Shown here in pieces: positions 41,883-54,690 of a DNA stretch of 64,000 nucleotides; position 1 is the first letter of the stretch; each line of letters opens with the position of its first letter. The notes under the pieces are model-generated. The model was not told where the DNA came from. It did no database searches and saw only the letters and a program-made list of their open reading frames with translations. The position numbers and the translations under genes are program-made. Source of the DNA: Pararge aegeria (taxonomy: Eukaryota > Arthropoda > Insecta > Lepidoptera > Nymphalidae); the NCBI RefSeq assembly GCF_905163445.1, contig NC_053182.1:682001-746000 (forward strand), read 5' to 3'.

Positions 41883-42135
41883 GTATCTCTTATGGTTAAC
41901 ATGTTTAACTAAATGACGATGTCCTTGGATCGATTCCCGGGTCAACCAAAAATTGTTCGGTACTGGGTTTTACTTTGAAATATTCTTGATACCAGATCAG
42001 AGTTAGGAAATTCGTGGTGTGCGGAAAAGCTACATCATCATGTAGGTGATGCCCCCGTCCAGGTCATCACCTACATGCGATAAGCTCACCAACCCGCAGT
42101 CTAGCAGCGTTGTAGCTCTATGCTATAAAAATTAG
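41883..42135 (+). mobile_element. SINE family D, most complete copy
   Basis: Head with ggatcgattcccgggtc (B box), then gggttttactttgaaatatt, ataccagatcagagttagga, ttcgtggtgtgcgg and the body caacccgcagtctagcagcg. An inverted repeat at 42039-42077 sits between head and body. Confidence 0.65.
42039..42077. repeat. 13-bp perfect inverted repeat inside SINE D
   Basis: catgtaggtgatg (42039-42051) and catcacctacatg (42065-42077) pair around a C-rich 13-nt loop. It is not seen in other D copies of the window. Confidence 0.8.
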
Positions 42136-43023
42136 GGTTCTAAGGCGCTGTGGCAAGTCCGCATCGAAAACGCAGCGCAGTTTTTGTGACCTGGACATAA
42201 AGGGCACAAAGCCATGTAATTTTTTACATAAGACCTAAGAGCCGTGCTTCGGTTGATATTATTTTTTCTTGGGACAGAGGTTTCCATGAGAGCTGCAATA
42301 TTTAGTGATATTTTACAAAGTGCCGCCCATATTTATCAATCATTAAAGAAAATGTTATGATGGTGAAAAATATGCGAAAATATTTGGCGGTTAAATTTTT
42401 AGTACACGGCAGCACTCGTAAAACGATCAAGCGACTGCCGCAACGCATTTAGGAGTAATAAAAGCAGGCAATCACAATCGTAATTCAAGTTTGAAATTTT
42501 TTTTCACCCATAAACCACTCGGGTGCCATCTGTTTTGTGTATCTGAGGCCCCAGACTCGTAACAGCCGAGTTAATGTCTCAGTGTAATCATAAACTCGTT
42601 TAAATTGGCCTGAATTATGCAGAACGTAACAATATTCTTTACTGGGTCGTCTGAGTTTATTGCGACGTGGAGAAGACACAATATGGGGCTCAATTTGAAG
42701 GAAGCTTTAACCGCAGCTGACTTGGTTAATAATATTCAAAAGCCTAATAATATTTCGTAGTAACTTTGCATGTTGCTTGACAATATTAGTTGTTTAACAA
42801 AGATGAATTCAGGCCGGTATGCCGCAAGATGAACTGTCCTGGAATAATTAATTATGATCACACTACAAACATCCGGCACGAAGTCAGTAATGGTCTCGCG
42901 TGTATGATTCTATATTTCTTGTTGATTAATCATCATCTCTCTCAAAGAAACACACGATTTGCAGCTTAAACCCACCATGATACTTTAATGAGGATTGCCG
43001 GGTTTTAACTTCAGAGATTTTTT

Positions 43024-43175
43024 TCATCATCATCATCATCATCAGCCCATAACAGTCCACTGCTGGACTAAAACCTCCCCCTAAGCGAGGGTTTAGCCAT
43101 AATCACCGCACTGGCCAGTTGCAAGTAGTGGTACAGAGGACGCTGCTTCCGGTAACCCGTTATAGTTAGTTGTTT
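43024..43175. repeat. Interspersed repeat, family G, with (ATC)n
   Basis: (ATC)n is followed by agcccataacagtccactgc, tggactaaaacctcc, cgagggtttagccataatca and cgctgcttcc. It looks like the 3' end of a LINE read backwards. Confidence 0.55.
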
Positions 43176-43194
43176 TTTTTATTTAGTATTAATT

Positions 43195-43400
43195 GTCGGA
43201 CCAAGCGGACAGCCTACCTGATGGCAAGTGGAAAAATATCCCCTATAAAAAAGCAGCACTTTGCAGAGTATGCCAGAAACACATCCTGCATCGAGCTGGC
43301 CTGAGTCTGTAATTACACTGGCCTGAGAAGCCTCTTTAGACCAGAACAATGCGTTGGCACAATATTGCCTTGTGGCAGAGATAGGATTAGGCTTAGATTA
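43195..43400. repeat. Interspersed repeat, family L
   Basis: ggacagcctacctgatggca then agtggaaaa and cacatcctgcatcgagctgg are common lepidopteran repeat words. A related piece in the other orientation lies at 55975-56115 (ccacttaccatcaagtagcc). Confidence 0.5.
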
Positions 43401-44522
43401 CGTTACGTTAGCTATGATCAAGCCCTAAGAAATACTTAAGCGTCTCTTGATATACAGCTTACATGTACAGTAACTCCCGGGAGTTCTAGACACTTGACGG
43501 TGTCGCAATGTGTTTAGATTTGGCAAATAATTCATCTGTAAGATCTGTAAGAAACTTAGTGGCACATGCTAAGTCATTTAGTCGCTAATAGCGTAGTGGA
43601 AGCAGATAGCTGGTTGGCAATATAACGTGGCGCGGTATCGGGAACATCAGGGAGTTAATTTAGTGTTACAGGGCTTATTAATGCTCAGTCCTTGTCAGGC
43701 CACCATGCGGCCTTAATGCGGGCGCCTGGCACCCTGCCAGCGCCTAGTTTGTTGTTAGGGTACGCGTGCCTGTGTACTCCAATAGCCACGGTTTGATGTC
43801 AATTACTAAGTGAATGATCGGTGAAATAATGCACGTTTGGCATGCATTATTACTATAACAGTGCTACCATTTATGGGCTCTGCCAAGTATCAGCTTGTTG
43901 CCTTGGATTCAGTGGATCACTGTGCTAGAAGACTCATCGGTTACCTAGCCAATAAAAATTCAGAGTTTGATGCATCGTTGCAAGGTTGCCTGCCTTTCGG
44001 TATTCTATAAGATGTATTTCGGAGAATGTCCTCACGAACTGTTTAGTCTACATCCCCCCTTCCTAATATTTTTACCATGGAACCGCGAGGCACCGTAAGG
44101 ATCTGCATCCCTACATAATTGGTATACGATGGACGCGTACAAAGCGCTTTGCATCCTTGTTTCTGATTTGCCCGCTCCCATTTTCGTCATCACCTTTAAT
44201 TTGAGTATCTACCTTAAAATTAAGAGTGAATAGGCATCTATATCTTCTACGGAAGCGCGCTTCACCTTAGGCTGATCATAACTTAACTTAAGGTGTGATT
44301 GTAATCAAGCGGTCGTCTATACACATAAACAAAAAAACAGCCTACTGAGGAATATGTTACACGGGCCTGTTTAAGGATGAAATTTAAGACAAATATGACA
44401 TGTACGGGTCTACATTATTATAAGTACCACTACAAGCTCAAGCTGAATTATAGAACCTACATCTTAAGTCTAAGGAAGGCGCCGTCCTTTAGACATCTAA
44501 CAGGTAGGTTGATCTGATTTGA

Positions 44523-44808
44523 TTTCCGACTTTTGAATTCACTTTCGGGGAACCGAACCGAAACCTATTTCTAACTTTTATAAGTTATGTGTGTTTTAAG
44601 CTATCAAAATATGCTTCAAAGGTGAAGGAAAAAATCGTGAGGACACCTGCATGACCAAGGGTTCTCCATAATGTTCTTAAAGGCGTGTGAAGTCCACCAA
44701 TCCGCACTGGGCCAGTGAGGTGGATTACAGCCTAAACCCTTCTCATTTAAGGAGACCCGTGCCTTGTAGTGGGCCTGTAATGGGCTTCTATGATGACGAT
44801 GATAATGA
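44523..44808 (+). mobile_element. SINE family A
   Basis: Degenerate head (ttcactttcggggaaccg), ctaacttttataagttatgt, core with tcgtgaggacacctgcatga, and a gatgacgatgataatga tail. Confidence 0.8.
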
Positions 44809-44994
44809 GCACTAGTAAGCAGTAACAACTAAGTTTTAGGATCAAATAAAATCCATATTTCATATTTGCAAAATGAACTCAAAGGCAGGGTTGAGCTAAA
44901 CTTGATTCACTCTATCGTATTTTACTCGGAAGTCTCCGTATCTAGTGTAATAAGTTCCCTAAGTTATCAAGGATGATATCATTTCCACTGTAAG

Positions 44995-45130
44995 TCGGTT
45001 CAATTTCACGTGACGTCCTCCGAAAACTTCGAACCCGCTGCAGAATTATGGCGTACAGTTACTTCCAAATCTCATTACTCCGAGACACTCGAATTTATCC
45101 AAACTGTACTCCGCGCTGAATAACGCTCCA
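44995..45130 (-). repeat. Interspersed repeat, family M, copy 1
   Basis: Its reverse complement matches 46725-46870 (attctgcagcgggttcgaag, gaaattgaaccg). A third copy is at 47495-47615. Confidence 0.6.
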
Positions 45131-45465
45131 CCCAGTTTACTTACAAGTTTTGCGAGACCTAAATTACAAAATGGAATTGTATTTTAATATAATGAACACA
45201 ATTCTTCGAAAGGTTTTTTTTTTTCATTCGCTGCGACTAGGCACTAATTTGTTTCCGATTTTGGCATTTTAAATCGCCGACAACGTACAAGATAAAAGAA
45301 AGTTCAGGAAAGTGGTGGGACTAATATTGGCAGAGTCCATTAACAGACATAATATTTCCTTTATAGGTATCACTAACAGCCCTCATGTATTGTGTGTGCG
45401 AGAAGTGGGCGAGAAACCAACTCATGTGCTCCTTCAACCTGTTAGAGAACTGGCAGTCATATCAA

Positions 45466-45715
45466 ACCGACGCAGTGGGCAGCGACCCTGCTTTCTGAGT
45501 CCAATCCGTGGAGTCAATTCCCAGAACTGGAAAATATTTGTGTGATGAACATAAATGTTTTTCAGTTACTAGGTGTTTATCTGTTTATTATGAGTATTTA
45601 TGTATATAATTCATAACAATATTCATCAGTCATCTTAGTACCCATAACACAATTACTTTGGGGCTGGATGGCGTTGTGTGTATTTTCGGAGTATATTTAT
45701 TTATTTATTTATAAA
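45466..45715 (+). mobile_element. SINE family B
   Basis: Head cgacgcagtgggcagcgacc, a slightly damaged B box (gtggagtcaattcccag), body and (TTTA)n tail. Confidence 0.85.
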
Positions 45716-46724
45716 CCCCATAAAGTCAGTTTCAACGCGAAATCGCAATACTGGAACACTAGAACCCCTGGGAGCACATCTTTGTCAGTAGGGTGAGGCT
45801 CCCACTATGCCAGAACTCTCACTTACAATCTTATAAGACCAAGGCTCGCTAAGCTGCTAGATCGAGCTTTGATGGCTGGAATACTTCCAGCGGTGATGAT
45901 GCTCACGTGTGGAAAATAGTCTAAAGAGATAAGAATAACATTAAAAAATTGGCAATAAGCAGTAAAAATTTCATAAAATGAATACAAGCATCGCTACATA
46001 CGTAACGCATCCCAATTCAGTATAACTGCTTCATTTTTTAACATCGATAATTGTTCCGTGGGATCACGTATCAAACCATTCTAAAAAGATTTACGTTAGA
46101 AAGAATACGTTAAACGTTATCAAATCAAATGGTACATGTATAAAAATTACTGAATCAAGCAACCCCTTTTTTTCTTTCAAAAGCCCTCTCGGATGTCACT
46201 AAATGCATCAATTTTATAACAAAAAAAATGCATTATTACAGTAGGAATAGCGGATCGTAATTGGGTTCAAATTGATAGATATATAGATATATAGAGCTAT
46301 AGTTCATGGATATTTAGAATAGCGTTTAGAGTGCAGACTAAATTAACCTAAATAGACTAGATTCACCCAAAAATTTGGACTTTTACTTACAAATAAAACT
46401 AAATATGAGTGGCAGATTTGAAAATAACGAAGCTAATTAAGGCGATTAGAATAGAGTTATTATTAAAACAGAAGTGGCAATGTTTGGAAAAAGAAGTGGC
46501 AAAGATACGATGAAGCTACAAATCTTTGAGGTCCATTGGGGACATTGGTACAGTCTTTGTACTTTGGACATCGTTGATACCAATGTTTTACGGCCTACAT
46601 AAACCGAGACGCCAAAATCCGGCACCAGTACAAAGCGTATATGAGAATCCCTACAATAACTTTTGCCCTACAAAAACCCTTTGAAAATATTTAGCATACA
46701 TTCAATATGCTAGAAATAATATTT
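45716..46724. other. AT-rich DNA, no gene recognised
   Basis: Nothing was recognised. Confidence 0.5.
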
Positions 46725-46870
46725 CAGTTCGGATAAATTTGTGTGTCGCGAGTTATGAGAATTGGAAGTAAGTGAGCTGCGTCATAATTCTGCAGTGGGT
46801 TCGAACTTTCCGTTAAACGTAGCCTGAAATTGAACCAGTTCGCAGTTGAATTACATCGTCTGTGTTAGCT
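46725..46870 (+). repeat. Interspersed repeat, family M, copy 2
   Basis: gtgtcgcgagttatgagaat, gcgtcataattctgcagtgg then gttcgaa and gaaattgaaccagttcgcag. Confidence 0.6.
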
Positions 46871-47494
46871 CACATAACTTATTCTTACATGCAGATATCA
46901 GAAAGTTTACTAGCATTGGTCTAGTATACTTTTAAAATTAGCCACTATGAAACGGATACGCTATATGTGATCGGCATTTATAGAGGTATATTTATAATCT
47001 TCAAATAGAGCTGGTTTCTAAATATTTGGTACGGCATTACGCCACGAGTCTTAAGATTTTGTGTATCTATAATTAATTAAAATATGGAATTATTGATTAA
47101 AATGCAATATTATTCGCATTGCGGGTTTCATTTTGTGGCAGACTTTTATTACTTTCTTTAAAAGCATAATAAAAAACCTTCTAATATATACAAAATAAAC
47201 TAATAGTTACGATATATAGGACGATATATAGACAATATATATCACCACTATAATAATGGATAGCATCCATTACCTATGTATTTTCTACAAATTTCTACAA
47301 TCTACCTTCTTGTACTCTTTACACCGACACTGTAGCTCTATGAATTGCTTGATATTTTTTTTAAAAACTAAAATAACATAAAACAAAATTAACAATATGA
47401 ATAAACAAACACATTGGATAAAGCTACGGTATACACACAAGCGAGTGTAATAATAAAGTAAAGTATGAAGTGAATAATTCAAGTCAGATATATT

Positions 47495-47615
47495 CACATG
47501 TCGTGAGTAATAAGATTTGCTAGTAACTTCGCCATAATTCTTTAACGAGTTCCAAGTTTTACTCGCAGGGAACGTCTCATAAAATTGAACCAGTTGCAAC
47601 TGAGATAATATGTTC
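47495..47615 (+). repeat. Interspersed repeat, family M, copy 3
   Basis: atgtcgtgagtaataagatt, ttcgccataattcttta and aaaattgaaccagttgcaac match copy 2. The 104-codon frame at 47285-47599 overlaps it and has no motif. Confidence 0.55.
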
Positions 47616-48332
47616 CGCGTTAACTACGTTGGGAAAGAAAGAAGATAAATAATAAAATTATTTTTTTTGACTACTCGCGCTTTTTATGCCACTGTACCAA
47701 GGAAATAGCACTATAAACAATTACGAGTATATACCCAGACTCTGATGGCAATATAAAAATAGTTGTGTAGATTTTAACTAGTGCAAGTAACATTTTACAT
47801 GAACATGCGCTTATGATTCTGCTGTATTAGGTCTACAACCAAACAGTTGGAGATGAAAGCTGTAATGTACTTTCTCAGACGCACCATACGGTGTAGAAAG
47901 AAATTACACCCTCATCATCTGGATGCCTGGTATTCTTCTACTATTCGCAATACCAAATAATTTCTACCGCACACTTCTTAACTTTAGAACAGTATCCCGC
48001 CTGATGTGTTTACTCCAAAATACAATCTAGGGTTATTCAAGGAGCGGAAAACTAAACCCCTTAAAAGCCGGAAACCAGGACGCTGGGTTCTCCGTGCTGC
48101 ATGCCTCGCCTACAGCTATTACGCTTTTCAACTCTTGTGGTCTTCTACAGATGTCCTTAACATTATCATCATCTGGTCGATTACACTTTATAAATTTCCT
48201 TGGACTCAGAATGCATGGTTTTGTTGACTGGTTTGGGTTTTGGTTAACCTAGCGATAGCCACTTTCCTATTCATCATCAAGTGAGATGAAAATTAAGTTG
48301 TAACTTGTCATCAAATCAATATGAATAAATAA
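47616..48332. other. AT-rich DNA, no gene recognised
   Basis: Nothing was recognised. Confidence 0.5.
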
Positions 48333-48588
48333 ATAAATATACTACGACAATACACACATCGCCACCTAGCCCCAAAGTAAGCGTAGCTTGTGTTATGTGT
48401 ACTAAGATGACTGATGAATATTTTAATGAATTATATATACATAAATACTTAGAAAATACATATAAACACCCAGACACTGAAAAACACTTAATGCTCATCA
48501 CACAAACATTTTCCAGTTGTGGGAATCGAACCCACGGCCTTGGACTCAGAAAGCAGGGTCGCTGCCCTCTGCGCCAGTCGGCCGTCAA
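48333..48588 (-). mobile_element. SINE family B, well preserved
   Basis: All parts are present on the minus strand, including ggctaggtggcgatgtgtgt, the gtctgggtgtttatatg core, B box ggttcgattccc and head gccgactggcgcag. Confidence 0.88.
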
Positions 48589-50461
48589 ATACTAATGTTA
48601 TACTAAATGCGAAAGCTTTTTTATCCTTTTAACGTAGCAACGTAGCAATAAACCCTGAGAAAAGACATAGACTACATTTTATCAAGAACAAACAAATTAG
48701 CACGAGAAAGTTCTAGTAAAAATAAATCAGATCAGTTTTAGACTGCAGTAAATAAAGAGACATGAAAGTAAAGTTGAAGAGAGTATAGTCAATAATACAG
48801 ACAGTAAATATATCGAAGTTGCTCCACTAAATGCAATACAAATCAATTCCCTAAGACGTTACAGAACATTGTATCGTGGCGTGTTTAACGACACTATAAA
48901 GATTAATTAACGACGCTTAGTGCAAACATAAACCATCGCATAGTTAATAGAAAAAGGTTCTTAAAGCTACACACATAAGGTTGGTTATCCAAGCGTAGTA
49001 TTCGACTGACGTGCAAGATCCTGTAATTCAAATGTGTTTCGCGTCAATGGGTCCCCAGAGCATTACATCCGCCTCCAATATTAGGATTGCTAATGAACAT
49101 TCTCGTTTGCTGCTTAAAAATAAAGGATTCGATGCGGATTCAGTAGATTTATTGGTTAATAGAATACCTTTAAGGTGAACGCAGTACGTAATGGTTCTTT
49201 AAGCGGATAAAAGTAATTGATTTCTGTTTTAGAAGCAACTAAAAGCATCTTTATTATCATCATCACCACATGACTCCAAATGCTGAACTGGTCAGGTCTG
49301 TTGTATAGTCCACGGTCCTAGGCAGTTTTTTTAGCGTTTTGTTCTTTGATGTTTAGCTCGTTAGTGGTCGGTATCATAGCCAGCATAGCTCGTTATAACT
49401 TGTTTTGAGACTTTCCTAGAGATAGCAGCACTGACACATTGACAAAATTTTGGGCGAGTTATCATGTCAGTTTGTAATTCAAGTAGCTCTGTATTGGAAA
49501 TGGCGAGATAGGATAATAACTAACATCGTCACCTATAAAACTTTAATTACTATTCGGGACGCGAATGTACATAAAAGAAAGTTGAACCTAGTGTTCATAG
49601 CTGCAAGGTTCACTATTGCTTCGTTTTCTTAATACATAAACCTACTTAGGCTTACACTGGACCACAATGATAACTGTTGGAAAGTGTGGATGTGGCCTTA
49701 GATGGGACAAACTTGCTTTAACCGTACCTAATCACTTTTTTTACTACTACATTTACAGACTGGTAGCATCAAACGAGTCGCAGGGAGCCGTTGGACTCAA
49801 GCGCCACTCTCTCTCTATGGACGTTCCGTCATTACAGAAGATAGTGGTCCTTGTGAGGTCTTAGTTTCCACCTGATAAATTGCCTCCATCGGCTTCTGTT
49901 GAAGGCCATTTTGGTGATATGACAGAATCGGCATGAGTTTTATGACTATTTATACGGCTCAGTTCATTACGTTGGGGCCCAATCAGTAAAAGACCGTGGC
50001 ATTTGGAACTTCATATCCATTGGTTGGTGGTAAGTACGCTCGTTTGTTTCGTCACGTCGGGATAAGAAAAGTTCTTGATACAAAATAACCTAAGTGGTTT
50101 CCTTCTAGGAACAACTTAAAAATACGATTACGCTATCCATTAGCCAATTTTACAAAACATGCATAGTAGTTAGAGAAACACTCTATCAATCTATTAACAC
50201 TCAAATAACAGTAAAAACTAGATCATATATATATTATTTTCCGGGAGAGCAACTATTTCATTATCTACCTAAAGAGATTTCTGTGGAAAGGTCGTTTTAA
50301 ATTTTTAAGAAAAAGTTTTAAACTCATTGTCGAAGTTTTATATAGGTTCGAGTCACCAATTAAAATAATCAAGAGATTTATGTGAGAGTGTATATATGTA
50401 TAGAGAATCCGTTAAACCTAAATCTAAGTAGTTTGTTTCGCCACGTGGTAAGGCGACTCAC
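48589..50461. other. AT-rich DNA, no gene recognised
   Basis: No repeat or coding motif was recognised. If the exon-like segment at 50462-50597 is real, this would be its downstream intron. Confidence 0.45.
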
Positions 50462-50597
50462 CCAGCTTGTCCTGCAGCACGGTCTTGGTGTCGCAGCGCA
50501 CGAGGCAAAGCAGCAGAAACAGCGCCTCGTGCGGCGCCATGCTGGGCGGCTCTCACGTGCTGACCTCACGCACGCCTCGCCACCGCATCTTCCACCA
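50462..50597 (-). other. Candidate orphan exon, possibly first coding exon
   Basis: This 136-bp GC-rich island stands in AT-rich DNA. On the minus strand it is preceded by a strong acceptor (ttcttctgttacag) and followed by a donor (CTGG|GTGAGT). Inside, AGCATGG gives a favourable start context (A at -3, G at +4). From it a frame reads MAPHEALFLLLCLVRC and on to the donor, with almost all codons ending in G or C, as in expressed lepidopteran genes. The hydrophobic ALFLLLCLV stretch could be a signal peptide. An in-frame TGA lies 12 nt before the ATG. If the whole segment is coding, only a Cys/Arg-rich frame is open, which looks less natural. No homolog was recognised. Confidence 0.4.
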
Positions 50598-50984
50598 CTG
50601 TAACAGAAGAAGAGCCTCGTTAACAACTTGCATAGTTCCTGTTTTCCGGGGATAAAGAGTAGGCCCTATGTTTCTCTCTGTCCTTTCAACTAACTCTATG
50701 TTTCTCTCCGTCCTTTCAACTTACTCAAGTCAAAAGAAAAGTCAAGTCGATTGGTTGCTTTGTAAGGACGTTAAGTACGGAAAAATAAAAGAACACACTT
50801 TTTCCATTTATAATATTAGTATATATGACTCTAGTTAATCTCGGGGAAGTTTAATTACAAAGAAGTTTGGTATGGCAAATTTAAAAAATAGTTATAGTGT
50901 ATCGATCGACTTTTGCGTAGCATCATTTAGACATCATTGGTTAGATCATAATAGAGCCAATTTAAAAATGATAAACTAACCATA

Positions 50985-51045
50985 TCAGGAATCGAACCCG
51001 TGAACAAATATGAAAGCCACCGCTTAGCTCTAAAACCTGTCACAT
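50985..51045 (-). mobile_element. tRNA-like SINE head, degenerate
   Basis: The minus strand has tttagagctaagcggtggct and ttcacgggttcgattcctga (B-box-like), with a TTT run nearby. The arms are not good enough for a tRNA gene. Confidence 0.4.
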
Positions 51046-51775
51046 AACTATTATGAAGCAGTCGACTTCTAAAGATAATAAGTTACTTCGGGGTCAGTCT
51101 AAAATCTTTATCTTCCACATAATTTAATATCTAGAGAGTAGAGCCTTGCCAAGTCGTCTCTCGTACTAAATTTCAAAAAGGAATTAACCTGGCCGGCCTG
51201 GCTACGGGGCCTGTCGTACGACAGCTTTTATTACTGCCATGAATAAATTCTGCCACTGGAAAGCCCTCGCACCTCGTAAATTATAACGATGGTTTAAACC
51301 ATCAGCCCGATTTACGGCGATGGCTTAGTATCTACCGCTATAAACATATGGCCTATGAAACCAGCGATGGATGTAGTGCAATTTGTTATGTACGATGTTT
51401 CTGCGCCGTTCTTAGTTAAGGGTTAAACTCAATACTCATGTACCTACTGACCGTGTAAAAGTTTATGGGTTATTATTTTTATCCTTATCCTTTTTATAAA
51501 CAGTATCGGAATTTATGTTTATTTCAATGTTTACGAGCTCATAATACTGGATAGAGTTCCCAGGTGACGTATTTTCGTTCCTTTTATATATTGCATTTAA
51601 AATTTTGCTGTTAGTTTAAATTTCAACAATTTTACTGGCTGGGTTGGATTTCAAGGTACTGAAACCGAAAATTATGATATATTTCTAGTTTTATGGATAC
51701 GGAATTTACACTTTCGATAGCCATTGCTAATAATCTCCGCGTTTTAGTTGTCGCTTTTGTTGATAAAATATCGAC
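51046..51775. other. AT-rich DNA, no gene recognised
   Basis: Nothing was recognised with confidence. Confidence 0.45.
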
Positions 51776-52065
51776 AACCTTCCTGGCGAAGCGGTGAGCG
51801 CAGTAGTTCAAGTGAGAGATGCCGGAGTCGATTCCCGCCAGGGGCAATTTTGAATTTAAAATTTCTTATTTTTTTCTGGTCCTATATGGTTGCTTTAGCA
51901 GCGGATATTTTCCACCGTACAGAAAATAGCGTTAAGCGATTCAACATTCCGATATAATATCGCGATACCAATCATTTATGGTATGGGTTTAATAGAACAG
52001 CCATACCCCTAACAGGTTAGCCCGTTATCATCATAGACTGTATCATAACTTCCCATCAAATTACA
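51776..52065 (+). mobile_element. SINE family E
   Basis: Head ctggcgaagcggtgagcgca, B-box region gtcgattcccgccaggggc, then aatttcttatttttttctgg and gtttaatagaacagccatac then aggttagcccgttatcatca. Confidence 0.65.
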
Positions 52066-52319
52066 TTATTGCAAGCACACTTGTATTCAAATTAAAAAAT
52101 ATTGTCAATATGCTTAAGATTGCTACGTTTCACCAATGTATAATGTTGACAAGGGTATATCTAAGAATACAATCTTTGGTTAATTTTCATTTACGGACAC
52201 GATTGTCTAGCCATTATGTAACTGGCCCCAGCGTACCGACTGATCCAGTACCGAAACATCTTACTTAAAACTCACTTTGTCCTTATTTCATGATGGGGTG
52301 GATTTGTTTAAGGTCTACC

Positions 52320-52450
52320 AGGTGCTAATGCAGTCTAAAATGGTAGCGGGCTAACCTGTTAGGGAATCTCGAATCTAGGATCTCTTAGTATCAGCTTTCT
52401 GATACAAAGAGATGCTGTGCTAATCTGCGGTCAGTGTAGCCAGCTGTGCC
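52320..52450 (-). mobile_element. SINE family E fragment
   Basis: aatgcagtctaaaatggtag then cgggctaacctgttagg is the reverse complement of the E 3' body. The rest is degenerate. Confidence 0.5.
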
Positions 52451-54569
52451 AAACGGACTTGGCGGAAATTCAGCTGAAATTTTTCGTGGTTCTAACTTCA
52501 GCTAAAATTTTGTAGTATTTAATCTTAGCATATTATCTCAAAAATATTACACTCTCCTTTCGCTCTACTTCTTCATAGGGCACTCCTCTCATGAATAATG
52601 GGAGTTCAAGTGTCTTTTCTCCAATACTGGTCGATCCAATAATTATAATAATTTATTAGTAAAAAAAAAGAATGACACCACCAGAACTCTGTCTTAAACG
52701 CGCTTGAGTAGATGATATAGGGGTAAGGTTATGTTCCCGGTACGGCGGTGTAGTCCGTATTGGGTAATGAAATACGACTTACTGATAAGATCTGTATAAT
52801 CGAAGAAGAATCCTTACATGAAATTAAGGGCTATAGAACGAGAAAGCACAAGCACAGGTACACAAAGTATAATAGTCGACAGGAAGAATAGTAAAGCTAG
52901 CGGTTCGTTTAAATTTCGGTAACCGGATGCATACAGCTAGGTCATGACTCGTGACCTTGAAGATTGCCGACAGCGCTGCGCGGGCGCATCGCGACCATCT
53001 TCGTGTTAATGTGGTAGTGCGGGAAAAAGGTCGTTGATATCGACATCGACAAACTGGTAAGTTAAGTGATTGTGCCTGTATGAGTAAGTGTAGTGTACAA
53101 CACCTATTTCCTAATTCTGGGAATTGGGCATTTCTTGACAGGTAGCACCCAACACAACATTTAGGCCCAATCAATAAATCGAACTAACCCATGACGTCAT
53201 GAATTCGTAGTCGGAACATGTCAAATTAAACACTAACGACAAAGCAGGCAGGCATGAAATAAACTTATAAACGTGCCTTATTCATTTTAAACATTGTGTG
53301 TTTATCTATCATACTTAAAAATCTGCAACTGCATCGCGCAGTATAAAATGTCATCGTGTTTTCTAAGAAAATAACCTTCATATATTATTTGCAAGTGTCT
53401 GCAAGTTCCCAATATATCAGCAATTTCCCGGGACCGTAAATAAATCTCGAAGAGCCGGCGTGCGGTTATGAGGCAATTTTTTTGTCTCTCACACATTTAC
53501 GATTTAATTCACAGGTGTTCCCGCGCCGTTTGATTCATGCCTCAATTTAATCGTAATTTATTTTGTTGCGAGGTCAGGGCGGCGGTACGCGAGGAACTTT
53601 TATATTGCTTGTGGAAATAGACGAGTTAGGTGAGATGATGTTGCGCTATTTTTTTTATTTTAAAGCACAAAAGTACACTCTGATACTTTTCGCCACCTAA
53701 ACGAAATGAACGTTTATTGCTAGACATACAAGTAAACCTGTATCCCACGGGGATTTATGTTTTGCGGTACCTGAATCCAATAATCCAATGGTGATTTATA
53801 AATTAAAGCAATAGATTTACAAACGTATAAAATGATTATGAAACAACGTGTTAATGAAAATCGGAATAATACTACAGAGGTTTTAGAGGTTTAATACTAC
53901 AGAGGTTCTATTCACTGTATCTGAAACTTATCTGTGAAACCTATCTGTGAAATCATTATAATAGCTTTTACTAGCATCACTTGCAAAAGTAAAATCAAAA
54001 GTCTCCTGTCACTTTCTTAGTAATATTAATTTCAATAAAGTTGTCAGAAGTAAAACTTTGAATTACTTCGTACGAAAATAATATGCTTCTCTTGATTTAA
54101 TATTTTTACATAGCGATTCCTCATGAAATATACTTATTCACCCTTTAACAGTATTTCGTAATTCCGTTGCAAGTTGTGTACATATTTTTTTACAATATAT
54201 CGCTATTTAAATTCTGATGCTAAAACAATCTTGTAACACTTCTCTATTTTATTTATATGTTTTATCACGACACATCAACAAATATGTCTGGAATACTTTA
54301 TATATCATACAGATATTCAATACGCAGTATGCTATTAATATGAATATTTATAAATGACATGTTAATATATTAGCGTGAAAAGGCAAGTCCCCAGCAGCGC
54401 CGGAGGGTACGCTACACCGAAACTGAACATCTTCAAACGGGCACAATATTTTTCTGACATTTGCATTTTCGAATTGAACACTCCGAGCGAACAACAACAT
54501 GTTCAAACGAAATATATTTCACAAAATAAGCTTTCAATACTTCTGTTATACACCTACAAGGTCTTAGAA
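52451..54569. other. Mostly anonymous; GC-rich patch near 52960-53050
   Basis: The patch agcgctgcgcgggcgcatcg and a donor-like actgGTAAGTTAAG at about 53056 on the plus strand could mark a non-coding exon, but no acceptor or frame supports it. Frames here carry no motif. Confidence 0.35.
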
Positions 54570-54690
54570 TGGCAGAGCCGAAGAAAACGGGGAGAGATAA
54601 AGCAAATTGCATTTGTGCTTTAAATAAACGCCCGGAAGCAACGTCGGAATAAACATCGCTTTCCATTCAAAACCTATATTTGTCTTCAGT
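54570..54690 (+). repeat. Direct repeat N, copy 1
   Basis: ggagagataaagcaaattgc then atttgtgct, and aaaacctatatttgt match 56300-56475. Confidence 0.65.

Noticed and set aside
42485..42679. 64-codon minus-strand frame with a natural-looking composition
   Set aside because: No recognisable motif, splice signals or related copy; too short to support.
47285..47599. 104-codon minus-strand frame
   Set aside because: AT-rich composition, overlaps repeat M, no motif.
53056..53066. Splice donor marking an exon near 52960-53056
   Set aside because: Only a donor-like word; no open frame with a motif or matching acceptor was found.
52824..53174. 116-codon minus-strand frame
   Set aside because: Cys/Arg/Leu-rich, no motif, no splice or start support; partly over a GC-rich patch.
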